NCBI GenBank assembly: GCA_902511755.1
Contig: CABXGL010000001.1
Location: forward strand, 1 to 64,000
From: an uncultured Bacteroidota bacterium
GTDB lineage: Bacteria; Bacteroidota; Bacteroidia; Flavobacteriales; Flavobacteriaceae
Direction of reading: 5' to 3'
Length of the DNA: 64,000 bases
Part shown: one piece after another, positions 9,805 through 19,072 of the stretch
Layout of the letters: each line of letters begins with the position of its first letter
How positions within the stretch are numbered: position 1 is the first letter of the stretch
Translations under genes and position numbers: made by a program
The notes under the pieces: model-generated
What the model saw: the letters and a program-made list of their open reading frames with translations, nothing else
Databases searched by the model: none
What the model was told of the DNA's origin: nothing

Positions 9805-11280
9805 ATGAAAAAAATAGTATTAACAATTTTTGCTTTAAGTTTAGTTTTTTCCTCATGTGAGTTTGACAAAGGATTTGAGGAAATGAACGTAAACCCTGGC
9901 AAAGCCGCACAAATCGATGTGGCAAACAAGTTTGCTTCAGTTGTTTTGCGAACTTCAGGTGGTAGATATGAAAACTGGAGAGCCAGTTTGATCTACCAAT
10001 CGGTAATGATTCAACATTTCTCTGCTACTGCTGGATATTGGTCCGGAGATAGATACTTTAGAAATGATGGATATGCTACTTCACTTTGGGACCGTTATTA
10101 CCCATCTGCAGTTAAAGAAATTGAAGACATTAGAGCTCAATTGACTGCTGCTGGTAATACTGGATCTGAAATGGGGATGACACGTATTTTAAGAGTATAT
10201 ATTTATTCAAGAATTACGGATCTTCATGGAGATTGCCCTTATAGTGAAGCAGGTCAAGGATACATAAATGGTATCTTAAAACCTAAGTATGATGCTCAAA
10301 AGGACATCTATGCAGATTTCCTTAAAGAGCTTGAAGAAGCAGTTGCTCAAATTGGTTCTTCTACTACTATGGGGAAATCAGATTTAATTTTCCAAGGGAA
10401 TACTACTAAGTGGAAAGCTTGGGGTAACTCTATGATGCTTAGACTTGCATTGAGAATGAGCAAAGTAGATGCTGCCACTTCTAAAGCTTGGGCAGTAAAA
10501 GCTATTGGAAATGGAACGATGACTTCTAATGCTCATATAGCTATGATTGCTCATACAGATGGTCCTGAAGGAATTAACAAAAACGGACATGGTGAAGTTT
10601 TTGATGCTGATGGAAACCCAAGAATGAGTAAGACTTTTGTAGACTGGTTAAAGGACGATCCAAGATTACCGATTTTGGCGGCTAGAAGATCAGATAAAAG
10701 TACCGCTATCGCAGACCTAATTGGAATGCCAAATGGTAGTACTTCTGCAACAGTTCCTGATACTTCTATTTATGCAGAGCCAAATAGAGCTGTAATTACA
10801 CATAAAGATGTGCCTATGGTTCTTCAAACTTATGCTGAAGTAGAGTTTATGAAAGCTGAAGCTGCTCAAAGAGGTTGGATATCTGGATCTGCTGCTACTC
10901 ACTATAATAATGGAGTGAAGGCGGCTATGCAGATGTTAAGTCAGCTTTATCCAAACGCAGCTGCTATTACAGATGCTGAGGTTACAGCTTATTTAGCTCT
11001 TAAACCTTATGACGCTACTAAAGGTCTTCAAATGATAGGTGAGCAATATTGGGCTGCTACTTTATTAAATGAGTACGAAGCTTTCTCTAATTGGAGAAGA
11101 ACAGGCTTCCCAGTATTAACTCCTACAAATGACCCAGGTAATGTTACAGGCGGAACTATTCCAAGAAGACTAATTTGGCCTATGGGTGAAGAGTCTACAA
11201 ATGCTGATAATTATAAAGCAGCAGTTGCAGCACAAGGTCCTAACGACTTTACAACTAGAGTTTGGTGGGATAAACAATAA
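9805..11280 (+). CDS. SusD/RagB-like nutrient-binding lipoprotein
   Basis: This 491-residue protein is a SusD-family lipoprotein. The N-terminus has a lipoprotein signal (LVFSSCEFDKG, Cys at about residue 18) followed by the family-typical MNVNPG motif. The body is helical with TPR-like segments (LRLALRMSKVD, ITHKDVPMVLQTYAEVEFMKAEAAQRG), as in the SusD-like group 2 architecture. SusD forms a lid over its SusC partner and captures substrate at the cell surface; the pair is encoded with a 12-bp gap, so they are translated from one message. A strong hairpin terminator follows the stop codon at 11308-11334. Confidence in family is high; the ligand is unknown. Confidence 0.93.
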   Translation: MKKIVLTIFALSLVFSSCEFDKGFEEMNVNPGKAAQIDVANKFASVVLRTSGGRYENWRASLIYQSVMIQHFSATAGYWSGDRYFRNDGYATSLWDRYYPSAVKEIEDIRAQLTAAGNTGSEMGMTRILRVYIYSRITDLHGDCPYSEAGQGYINGILKPKYDAQKDIYADFLKELEEAVAQIGSSTTMGKSDLIFQGNTTKWKAWGNSMMLRLALRMSKVDAATSKAWAVKAIGNGTMTSNAHIAMIAHTDGPEGINKNGHGEVFDADGNPRMSKTFVDWLKDDPRLPILAARRSDKSTAIADLIGMPNGSTSATVPDTSIYAEPNRAVITHKDVPMVLQTYAEVEFMKAEAAQRGWISGSAATHYNNGVKAAMQMLSQLYPNAAAITDAEVTAYLALKPYDATKGLQMIGEQYWAATLLNEYEAFSNWRRTGFPVLTPTNDPGNVTGGTIPRRLIWPMGEESTNADNYKAAVAAQGPNDFTTRVWWDKQ

Positions 11281-11307
11281 GAATAGAATTTAGTTTTTAT
11301 TATATTT

Positions 11308-11334
11308 AAGGGGGAATTTAATTCCCCCTTTTTT
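11308..11334 (+). terminator. Intrinsic terminator after susD
   Basis: A perfect inverted repeat (AAGGGGGAATT / AATTCCCCCTT, 11308-11318 with 11320-11330) is followed by a T run, giving a GC-rich stem in an AT-rich background. It ends the susCD message. The next gene starts only 10 bp beyond, leaving no room for a promoter, so some read-through is likely. Confidence 0.88.
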
Positions 11335-11344
11335 ATTTCTATTT

Positions 11345-14300
11345 ATGAAAGAAATATTCTCTATTCTTCTTTTACTTGCTTTTCAATTAAGTGATGCTCA
11401 AGACAAAGTATTTCAATTGATTGATTCTGATTATTCAGGGATTCATTTCAACAATTTTATTGAGGATAAAAAGGAACATAACATTCTTCTCTATGCTAAT
11501 TATTATGGTGGTGCGGGGGTTGGAATAGCAGATTTTAACAATGATGGATTACAGGATGTTTATTTAGCTGGGAATCTTGTTGGAGATAAAATATATCAAA
11601 ATCAAGGAGAACTTAAATTCTTAGATGTTACTGAAAAATCTGGAGTATTGGATGATGGCTCTTGGTCTTCTGGAGTTTCTATAGCTGATATAAACCAGGA
11701 TGGCCTCTTAGATATTTATATTAGTAAAGAACTATATGATGATAATTCTGAATTAAGAAAAAACAAGCTTTATATTAATAAAGGAAATTTTAGATTTCAG
11801 GAAGTGGCAAATGCATGGGGGGTAGATGTTTCCGCTAGAACCCGTCATGCAGTTTTTTTTGATTATAATAATGATGGATTACTAGATTTATACCTTTTAA
11901 ATCAACCTCCTAATCCAGGGAGTTATTCTAAATTTTTTGGAACAGATTTAACATTACCAGAATATTCTCTTCAACTTTTTGAAAATACTGGGGAAAACAA
12001 TTTTATTGATGTTACCAAAAAAGCGGGACTTTATCGATCTGGCTTCCCCAATGCAGTTGTGGCTTCTGATTTAAATAAAGATGGTTTTACAGATTTATAT
12101 GTTGCTAACGATTTTGATGCTCCTGATTTTCTTTATTATAATAATGGAGATGGAACTTTTACATATAACACGGAAAAATCTTTAAAACATATTTCTTTTT
12201 ATAGTATGGGAGTGGATGCATCAGATATTAATAATGATGGATTATTAGATTTAATGGTAGTTGATATGACAGCTGAAGATAATTATAGATTAAAATCTAA
12301 TATGAGTGGTATGAATCCATCTGCTTTTTGGAAGGTTGTTAAACAGGGAGGGTATTTTCAGTATATGTTTAATACATTACAAATAAATAATGGAGACAAA
12401 ACTTTTAGTGATGTTGCGCAGTATACAAATACTTCTTCTACTGATTGGAGTTGGGCAAATTTAATTGCAGATTTTGACAATGATGGCTTAAAGGATATTT
12501 ATGTTACTAATGGTCTTCTAAGAGATATCAGAAATACAGATGCAGACAAAAAAGTCGGAGAGTTTGTATTAAAAATTGCAGATGATTATGTAAAAAAAAA
12601 TAAAACTTTTGAATATAATTTATGGGATATTCTCCCCCTAGAAAAAGCTTTAGAATTATTGCCTAGCGTAAAACTTAAAAATTATTTTTATAAGAATTAT
12701 GGGGATTTAAAACTTGTTAATGAAGCCAAACAATGGGGGCTTGATCAGCCTTCCTTTTCAAACGGAGCTGCCTATGCTGATTTAGATAATGATGGAGACT
12801 TGGAAATACTGGTAAATAATGTTAATGAAAAGGCATTTTTATATAAAAACAATACTAATGAATCAATTAAAAATTCCTTTTTAAGAATTTCTTTAAAAGA
12901 TGAAAACAATCAAAGTCTTTTTGGAACTAAAGCAGATGTCTATAGTAAGGATAGCCATCAGTTCTTTGAAACAACGAACGTAAGAGGTATTTATTCAACA
13001 AGCGAAGATATTATACATTTTGGATTAGGAGATACTAAGAAAATAGATAGCCTAATTATTACTTGGCCAAATGGTTTGAAATCTAAATTTTTTGAATTAG
13101 ACACTAATCAAAGTTTATCATTGTCTTCTTCTTCTGGGGAAGACTATTCTAATTTAATAGATATAAATCAAGAAATGTTTTTTAAGGAGGACCCTACAAA
13201 AATAAATTATATTCATATTGAGAATGTTTTTGATGATTATAATAAACAAATTCTATTGCCTCACAAGCTTTCTCAATTTGGCCCTGCAATTGCAGTTTCT
13301 GATGTGAATGGGGACAATTTAGAGGATGTCTATATTGGAAGTGCTTCAGGAAAATCATCACAGCTATTTTTACAAACATCAGATGGAGAATTTACTTTAT
13401 CTAAAAATCAACCGTGGGTTTTACATAGAGCTTTAGAAGATGTAGATGCTATTTTTTTTGATTCTGATAATGATGGAGATGATGATTTATATGTAGTAAG
13501 TGGGGGAAATGAATTTGCTCCTAATTCTAGCACTTACTTAGACAGATTATATATCAATGATGGAAATGGAGCCTTTGAATTTAAAAGGGAATTATTGCCT
13601 AACATGTACAAATCAGGTTCTGTTGTAAAACCTGAGGATTTTGATAATGATGGAGATCTAGATCTTTTTATAGGATCTAGAATGATTCCATGGAACTATC
13701 CAGAAGCAGCATCAAGCTACTTATTACTGAATCATAATGGAAAATTTTCTCTATATAATGATGTTAATAATAGTTTTGGAGATTTAGGGCTTGTAACTGA
13801 TGGCGTTTGGTCAGATTTCGATAGCGATGGATATAAAGATCTTTTTGTTGTTGGCGAATGGATGCCTTTAACATTAATAAAGAATGAAAAAGGGATATTA
13901 AAAAAACAAAAATTAAATAATGAATGTGATGAGGTTTATGGCTGGTGGTATTCTATTGAAGCGGGAGATTTTAACAATGATGGATTAGAAGATTTAGTAA
14001 TGGGGAATTTGGGTGAAAATTATAAATATAAAGCAAGCAAAGAAGAACCTTTTGAGGTTTTTTATGATGATTTTGATGATAATGGAGTTAAAGATATTGT
14101 ACTTGCTTATTATAATTATGGAATACAATTTCCCCTTAGAGGATTTTCTTGTTCTGCACAACAAGTTCCAGAATTGAAAAATAAATTTGAAAAATATGAT
14201 TTATTTGCTTCTCTTGATGTTAAAAGTGCTTATGGAGAAGAAAATTTAGAAGATGCATTAAGGCTACAAGCAAACTCTTTTAAAAGTAGGGTTCTCTTAA

Positions 14301-14653
14301 ATTCTAATGGAAATTTTACTAATATTGATTTGCCTTATGAAGCACAATTTTCTTCTATTAATGATTTTGTTATTGATGATTATAATGGAGATGGAGTAAA
14401 AGATATTTTAGCTATTGGAAACTTATTTACTTCTGAGATAGAAACACCAAGAAATGATGCTAGTAATGGAATATTATTAATTGGCAAAGGCGATGGAAGT
14501 TTTTACTCTAAATTAAGAAAAGACTCAGGCTTTTATGCTCCGAGTGATGCAAAAAAAATTGTTCCACTAAAAATTAAAAATGAAAACGGAATTTTAGTAG
14601 GCAATAATAATGACTTGCTACAATATTTTAAAGTGATTAAGCCTAAGTCCTAA
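11345..14653 (+). CDS. Secreted FG-GAP/VCBS repeat protein with ASPIC/UnbV domain
   Basis: This 1102-residue protein has a signal peptide (residues 1 to about 18, ending S-D-A-Q). It then has about seven FG-GAP/VCBS calcium-binding blades (DFNNDGLQDVYLAG, DINQDGLLDIYIS, DYNNDGLLDLYLL and others), an ASPIC/UnbV domain at about residues 510-580 (NVRGIYSTSEDIIHFGLGD, ITWPNG), and a second group of blades (DVNGDNLEDVYIG to DYNGDGVKDILAIG). The fold is two beta propellers related to CRTAC1-like proteins. Such genes are very often next to SusCD pairs in marine Bacteroidota, where they are thought to act at the cell surface, but their function is unproven. It starts just after the susD terminator, suggesting lower expression from read-through, and is 10 bp before the FAD oxidoreductase gene. 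Confidence 0.9.
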   Translation: MKEIFSILLLLAFQLSDAQDKVFQLIDSDYSGIHFNNFIEDKKEHNILLYANYYGGAGVGIADFNNDGLQDVYLAGNLVGDKIYQNQGELKFLDVTEKSGVLDDGSWSSGVSIADINQDGLLDIYISKELYDDNSELRKNKLYINKGNFRFQEVANAWGVDVSARTRHAVFFDYNNDGLLDLYLLNQPPNPGSYSKFFGTDLTLPEYSLQLFENTGENNFIDVTKKAGLYRSGFPNAVVASDLNKDGFTDLYVANDFDAPDFLYYNNGDGTFTYNTEKSLKHISFYSMGVDASDINNDGLLDLMVVDMTAEDNYRLKSNMSGMNPSAFWKVVKQGGYFQYMFNTLQINNGDKTFSDVAQYTNTSSTDWSWANLIADFDNDGLKDIYVTNGLLRDIRNTDADKKVGEFVLKIADDYVKKNKTFEYNLWDILPLEKALELLPSVKLKNYFYKNYGDLKLVNEAKQWGLDQPSFSNGAAYADLDNDGDLEILVNNVNEKAFLYKNNTNESIKNSFLRISLKDENNQSLFGTKADVYSKDSHQFFETTNVRGIYSTSEDIIHFGLGDTKKIDSLIITWPNGLKSKFFELDTNQSLSLSSSSGEDYSNLIDINQEMFFKEDPTKINYIHIENVFDDYNKQILLPHKLSQFGPAIAVSDVNGDNLEDVYIGSASGKSSQLFLQTSDGEFTLSKNQPWVLHRALEDVDAIFFDSDNDGDDDLYVVSGGNEFAPNSSTYLDRLYINDGNGAFEFKRELLPNMYKSGSVVKPEDFDNDGDLDLFIGSRMIPWNYPEAASSYLLLNHNGKFSLYNDVNNSFGDLGLVTDGVWSDFDSDGYKDLFVVGEWMPLTLIKNEKGILKKQKLNNECDEVYGWWYSIEAGDFNNDGLEDLVMGNLGENYKYKASKEEPFEVFYDDFDDNGVKDIVLAYYNYGIQFPLRGFSCSAQQVPELKNKFEKYDLFASLDVKSAYGEENLEDALRLQANSFKSRVLLNSNGNFTNIDLPYEAQFSSINDFVIDDYNGDGVKDILAIGNLFTSEIETPRNDASNGILLIGKGDGSFYSKLRKDSGFYAPSDAKKIVPLKIKNENGILVGNNNDLLQYFKVIKPKS

Positions 14654-14663
14654 TTGTTTTTAG

Positions 14664-16514
14664 ATGATGAATTTAAAATATATATATTTTTTTATAACAA
14701 TTTTTCTTTCTAGTTGTACAAAAACTAATTACGATATTGTAGTAGTAGGCGGAGGAGTGAGTGGAATAACAGCAGCTATTCAATCTTCCAGACTTGGATC
14801 AAAAACCCTTTTAATTGAAAAATCGGATTGGTTAGGAGGAATGATGACATCGGCTGGTGTGAGCGCATTAGATGGAAATTACAAAATGCCAAGTGGGTTT
14901 TTAAAAGAATTTCGAGATAGTTTGGTTTCCTATTATGGAAGTCTTGATAGTTTGAAAACAGGCTGGGTTAGTAATGTGATGTTTGAACCATCAGTTGGAA
15001 ATGAAATTTTAAATAAAATAGCTAGCTCAGAAAAAAACTTGAAAATTCTTTTTAATTCAAAAATTGATCAAATAAAAAAAGAAAAAGACAAGTGGCATCT
15101 AAATGTAAAATCTGAAAATAAATTAGATGAAATAGAGACAGCAGTTTTAATTGATGCTACAGAATTGGGAGACCTAATACCAATTTTAAATATTCCTTAT
15201 CATGTTGGAATGGATTCAAGTAGTATGTACAATGAAAAAATAGCCCCTAAAAATTCGAATGATATAATTCAAGATTTAACGCAAGTAATGATTTTAAAAG
15301 ATTATGGAAAGGATGTTACTATTCCTATTCCAATTAATTATAATAGAGATGAATTTATTTGCTCCTACGATTCTAATGAATGCTATGATACAGAATTAAA
15401 ACTATGGCCAAAAGAATCTTTTATCTCTTATGGGAAACTTCCAAATGATAAGTATATGATTAATTGGCCAATTAATGGAAATGATTATTATGTGAATTCA
15501 ATTGAGATGAGTAATGAAGATAGAATGTATCATTATGAAAAAGCAAAGCAGAAATCTATTAGATTTTTATATTTCATCCAAACGGAAATGGGTTATAATA
15601 ATTTATACATAGACAAAGAAGAATTTTTAACAACAGATGGCTTTCCAAAAATACCTTATCATAGAGAATCTAGAAGAATTAAAGGGAAAGTAACGTTAGA
15701 CTTAAATTATATAAAAGCCCCATATTTTCAAAACAATTCTTTATATAGAACAGGAGTAGCAGTTGGTGATTATCCAGTTGATCATCATCATAATGCACAT
15801 CCAAATTATAACGAATTACCCAAACTAGATTTTTATCCTATTCCTTCATATTCCATTCCATTAGGAAGCTTAATACCAGACAACATTAAAAATTTTCTTG
15901 TTATTGAAAAATCAATTTCAGTTTCAAATCTTGTTAATGGGACTACAAGACTTCAACCAGTTGTAATGCAGATTGGTCAGGCAGCTGGAATATTAGCTTC
16001 TTTGGCAGTTTCTCAAAATAAACTAGTTGATAAAGTATCGATTAGAGATGTCCAGTTAGAAATTTTAAATAACAAAGGCTATATTCAGCCATTTATTGAT
16101 GTAAGCCACGAAAATCCAAACTTTATTAGTTATCAAAAAATAGGTGCATGTGGGATTTTAAAGGGCGAGGGAATGAATATTGGTTGGGAAAATAAAACAT
16201 TATTTTATCCTGAAAATGAACTAACTAGAACTGATTTACTGGAAGGGTTAAAAGATTATTATAACCTAAATCATCATCCAATTCCAAATCTATTAACTAT
16301 TAATAATATTAGTAATTGGATTATAAAAGTTGGTGAAAATAGAAAATTAAAACTTAAAGATTTTGAAAAAAACTGGAAGGATTTTGGATTAAAAGAATAT
16401 GATTTAAACAGGATTATTAAAAGAGGGGAGTTCGCTATATTAATAGATAAATATTTAAATCCATTTTCTATGTTTGAAGTTAATTTTAAAGGACAAATTA
16501 TTAAAAATGATTAG
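14664..16514 (+). CDS. FAD-dependent oxidoreductase lipoprotein with SLH-like C-terminus
   Basis: This 616-residue protein has a short lipoprotein signal (I-F-L-S-S-C, Cys about residue 18) directly followed by a Rossmann dinucleotide fold (DIVVVGGGVSGITAA, residues 24-38, and LIEKSDWLGGMMTSAG). It matches the FAD-dependent oxidoreductase family seen in Bacteroidota and Planctomycetes polysaccharide clusters. A late motif GTTRLQPVVMQIGQAAGI closes the FAD-binding part. The last 130 residues contain segments resembling S-layer-homology motifs (GACGILKGEGMNIGWENK with FYPENELTRTDLLEGL, then KRGEFAILIDKYLNPF). Export with a flavin by the Sec route is unusual and means FAD binds in the periplasm. 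The substrate is unknown; oxidation of a sugar or amino acid derived from the SusCD substrate is a guess. It overlaps the next gene by 8 bp. Confidence 0.87.
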   Translation: MMNLKYIYFFITIFLSSCTKTNYDIVVVGGGVSGITAAIQSSRLGSKTLLIEKSDWLGGMMTSAGVSALDGNYKMPSGFLKEFRDSLVSYYGSLDSLKTGWVSNVMFEPSVGNEILNKIASSEKNLKILFNSKIDQIKKEKDKWHLNVKSENKLDEIETAVLIDATELGDLIPILNIPYHVGMDSSSMYNEKIAPKNSNDIIQDLTQVMILKDYGKDVTIPIPINYNRDEFICSYDSNECYDTELKLWPKESFISYGKLPNDKYMINWPINGNDYYVNSIEMSNEDRMYHYEKAKQKSIRFLYFIQTEMGYNNLYIDKEEFLTTDGFPKIPYHRESRRIKGKVTLDLNYIKAPYFQNNSLYRTGVAVGDYPVDHHHNAHPNYNELPKLDFYPIPSYSIPLGSLIPDNIKNFLVIEKSISVSNLVNGTTRLQPVVMQIGQAAGILASLAVSQNKLVDKVSIRDVQLEILNNKGYIQPFIDVSHENPNFISYQKIGACGILKGEGMNIGWENKTLFYPENELTRTDLLEGLKDYYNLNHHPIPNLLTINNISNWIIKVGENRKLKLKDFEKNWKDFGLKEYDLNRIIKRGEFAILIDKYLNPFSMFEVNFKGQIIKND

Positions 16515-17007
16515 AAGGGCAAATTCAAAAGATTTAGAAAGAATAGTTGAGATTACAAAAGCTTGCGCCAAGCATATGATTTCACAAAACATTTTTCAAT
16601 GGAATGAGCATTACCCCAATAAAGAAATATTTCAAGAGGATGTAAAAAATGAAACTCTTTTTGTAATTGAGGTTGGCTCTAAGGTTGTGGGATGTATTTG
16701 TATTTCAACTTTAATAGATGATGTGTATAAAAAAGTTAAATGGCTTACATTAACTAATAAAAATATTTATTTACATAGACTAGCTGTACATCCATATTTT
16801 CAAGGCCAAGGTTTGGCTTTGAAATTAATGGGTTTTGCAGAACAACTAACATTAAAAAAAGGTTATAAATCTATCAGGCTAGATACTTTTAGCGGTAACG
16901 ATAAGAACAATAAATTTTATAAACTACAGGGATATACAAAGCTGGAAAAAATCTTTTATCGTAAACAAAGTGATATACCATTTCATTGTTATGAAAAGAT
17001 TTTATGA
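16507..17007 (+). CDS. GNAT-family N-acetyltransferase
   Basis: This 166-residue protein is a single GNAT domain. The acetyl-CoA binding region is visible as LAVHPYFQGQGLALKLM, followed by YKSIRLDTFSGNDKNNKFYKLQGYTKL, the usual motif A and B arrangement. The start at 16507 is chosen because it overlaps the upstream stop codon by 8 bp and gives the usual N-terminus IRRANSKDLERIVEI; the open frame extends 11 codons further up but inside the previous gene. The enzyme transfers an acetyl group from acetyl-CoA to an amine, but the substrate (amino acid, antibiotic or protein) cannot be predicted. It is likely translationally coupled to the FAD oxidoreductase. Confidence 0.85.
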   Translation: MIRRANSKDLERIVEITKACAKHMISQNIFQWNEHYPNKEIFQEDVKNETLFVIEVGSKVVGCICISTLIDDVYKKVKWLTLTNKNIYLHRLAVHPYFQGQGLALKLMGFAEQLTLKKGYKSIRLDTFSGNDKNNKFYKLQGYTKLEKIFYRKQSDIPFHCYEKIL

Positions 17008-17017
17008 TTTAATCATG

Positions 17018-17025
17018 TATTTTTG
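17018..17025 (+). promoter_or_regulatory. Candidate -7 element (TAnnTTTG) for lpxH-hflX
   Basis: TATTTTTG matches the Bacteroidota -7 consensus 43 bp upstream of the lpxH start. No TTG or TTTG sits at the usual distance upstream, so this is a half-match only. Confidence 0.35.
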
Positions 17026-17068
17026 TATTATATAAAAAATTAGGAAATAGTTTTTTTTAGAATTTTGA

Positions 17069-17860
17069 ATGAAAAAAGTCAGTAGTTTTATAAATATTGA
17101 ATTAGAAGAAAGTAAAAATATATATTTTGCTTCTGACAATCATCTTGGAGCTCCAAATCATAAAGAGAGTTTAAAGAGAGAACAAAGATTCATAAGATGG
17201 TTGGATTCTATAAAGGAAAATGCTTCTGCTATTTTTTTATTAGGAGATTTATTTGATTTTTGGTTTGAATATAAAAAAGTAGTGCCTAAAGGATTTATAA
17301 GAGTATTGGGCAAGTTAGCAGAGATTAGGGATTCGGGAATACCCATATATTTTTTTGTTGGCAATCATGACATGTGGATGAATGGATATTTTGAAGAAGA
17401 ATTAAATATTAACGTATATCATAATCCAAAAAAATTTATAATTAATAATAAAAAGTTTTTTATTGGACATGGGGATGGGTTAGGTCCTGGAGATAAGGGC
17501 TTTAAAAGAATGAAAAAAGTTTTTAGAAGTGCTATTGCAAAATTTTTATTTAGAATAACACATCCAGATATTGGTGTAAGAATAGCGCAATATTTATCAA
17601 CTAACAATAAATTATTATCTGGAATCGAAGATATTCAATACAAAGGAGAAGATAATGAATGGCTAGTTCAATATTGTAAGAAGGTTCTTTTAAAAGAAAA
17701 TTTTGATTATTTTATTTTTGGACATAGACATCTTCCCTTAAATATCAAAATTTCAGAATCTTCTAACTATATTAATTTAGGAGATTGGATTTCATATTTT
17801 TCTTACGCTATCTATGATGGTCAAAATCTAGAGTTAAAATATTATAAGGAGAAGGGATAG
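17069..17860 (+). CDS. lpxH: UDP-2,3-diacylglucosamine hydrolase
   Basis: This 263-residue protein is a calcineurin-like metallophosphoesterase. All signature motifs are present: ASDNHLG (D-x-H), LLGDLFDFWFEY (GDxxD followed by the LpxH-typical FWFEY), FFVGNHDMW (GNHD), FIGHGDGLGPGD and IFGHRHLP. The order and spacing match LpxH and its Bacteroidota homologues, which cleave UDP-2,3-diacylglucosamine to lipid X plus UMP at the inner face of the cytoplasmic membrane during lipid A synthesis. It is followed 6 bp later by hflX, so both are probably in one transcript. A more distant UDP-diacylglucosamine phosphoesterase function is possible but less likely. Confidence 0.88.
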   Translation: MKKVSSFINIELEESKNIYFASDNHLGAPNHKESLKREQRFIRWLDSIKENASAIFLLGDLFDFWFEYKKVVPKGFIRVLGKLAEIRDSGIPIYFFVGNHDMWMNGYFEEELNINVYHNPKKFIINNKKFFIGHGDGLGPGDKGFKRMKKVFRSAIAKFLFRITHPDIGVRIAQYLSTNNKLLSGIEDIQYKGEDNEWLVQYCKKVLLKENFDYFIFGHRHLPLNIKISESSNYINLGDWISYFSYAIYDGQNLELKYYKEKG

Positions 17861-17866
17861 GTCTAT

Positions 17867-19072
17867 ATGATAGAAAAATCAACTTCAGATTTAGAAAGGA
17901 CAGTTCTAGTTGGCATAATTACCTCCGATCAATCAAAAAAAAAGCTAGATGAATATTTAGATGAATTGAGTTTTTTAACATTTACAGCAGGAGGAAATGT
18001 TGTAAAAAGATTTACTCAAAGAATGAATTCGCCTGATCCTAGGTTTTTTTTAGGAAAAGGGAAAATAGAAGATTTAGCTTCATATATTAAAAGACAAGAT
18101 ATAAATTCTGTGATTTTTGATGATGAATTATCTCCAGCTCAACAGCTAAATATTGAAAAATTTTTAAAAAGTAAAATAATAGACAGGACAGGTCTTATAT
18201 TGGATATTTTTGCCCAAAGAGCAAAAACAAGCTATGCTAAAAATCAGGTTGAACTTGCACAATATCAATATATTCTTCCTAGACTTAAAGGACTTTGGAC
18301 TCATTTAGAAAGGCAAAAGGGAGGAATAGGAATGCGTGGTCCTGGTGAAACTGAAATTGAGACAGATAGAAGAATAGTAAGAAATAAAATAAGCTTATTA
18401 AAAAAGAAACTAGTAACTATTGATAAACAAATGGCTACTCAAAGAGGGAATAGAGGATCATTAGTTAGGGTTTCTTTGGTGGGATATACAAATGTTGGGA
18501 AATCTACCCTTATGAATTCAGTGTCTAAGGCAAATGTTTTTGCAGAAGATAAATTATTTGCCACTTTAGATACGACAGTAAGAAAAGTAGTAATTGGAAA
18601 TTTGCCTTTTTTACTTACTGACACAGTTGGATTTATTAGAAAATTGCCAACACAATTAGTAGACTCTTTTAAAAGTACTTTAACAGAAATTACAGAGGCA
18701 GACTTATTAGTTCATGTTATTGACATTTCACATCCAAACTATGATGATCACATAAATTCTGTAAATTTTATTTTAAGTGAAATAGATGCTCATGAGAAGC
18801 CTGTTTTATTGGTATTTAATAAAACGGATAAATATCTAGATAAAAAGGAGGAAATAAATGATGTATTTGATATTGGATATGAAGATAATAGTTTAAAAAA
18901 ATTAAAATCTAATTTAATAAAGAGATATAAAAACAGGATTTATTTTATATCTGCATTAAGCAAATCAGACATTAATAATTGGAAAAAGCAACTATATAAT
19001 AAAGTTCGAGAAATACATATCACAAGGTTTCCCTATAATGCTTTTTTATATCCAGATTTGGATATAAATTGA
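17867..19072 (+). CDS. hflX: GTPase HflX
   Basis: This 401-residue protein has the HflX N-terminal domain (GGNVVKRFTQR, RFFLGKGKIEDL, ERQKGGIGMRGPGETEIETDRR) and a GTPase domain with G1 GYTNVGKST (about residues 205-213), G3 DTVGFIRKLP and G4 NKTD. HflX binds the 50S subunit and splits stalled ribosomes, for example after heat shock. The length is typical for Bacteroidota. The last 40 bp overlap the 3' end of the convergently transcribed DUF3078 gene, so both messages carry complementary ends. Confidence 0.95.
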   Translation: MIEKSTSDLERTVLVGIITSDQSKKKLDEYLDELSFLTFTAGGNVVKRFTQRMNSPDPRFFLGKGKIEDLASYIKRQDINSVIFDDELSPAQQLNIEKFLKSKIIDRTGLILDIFAQRAKTSYAKNQVELAQYQYILPRLKGLWTHLERQKGGIGMRGPGETEIETDRRIVRNKISLLKKKLVTIDKQMATQRGNRGSLVRVSLVGYTNVGKSTLMNSVSKANVFAEDKLFATLDTTVRKVVIGNLPFLLTDTVGFIRKLPTQLVDSFKSTLTEITEADLLVHVIDISHPNYDDHINSVNFILSEIDAHEKPVLLVFNKTDKYLDKKEEINDVFDIGYEDNSLKKLKSNLIKRYKNRIYFISALSKSDINNWKKQLYNKVREIHITRFPYNAFLYPDLDIN

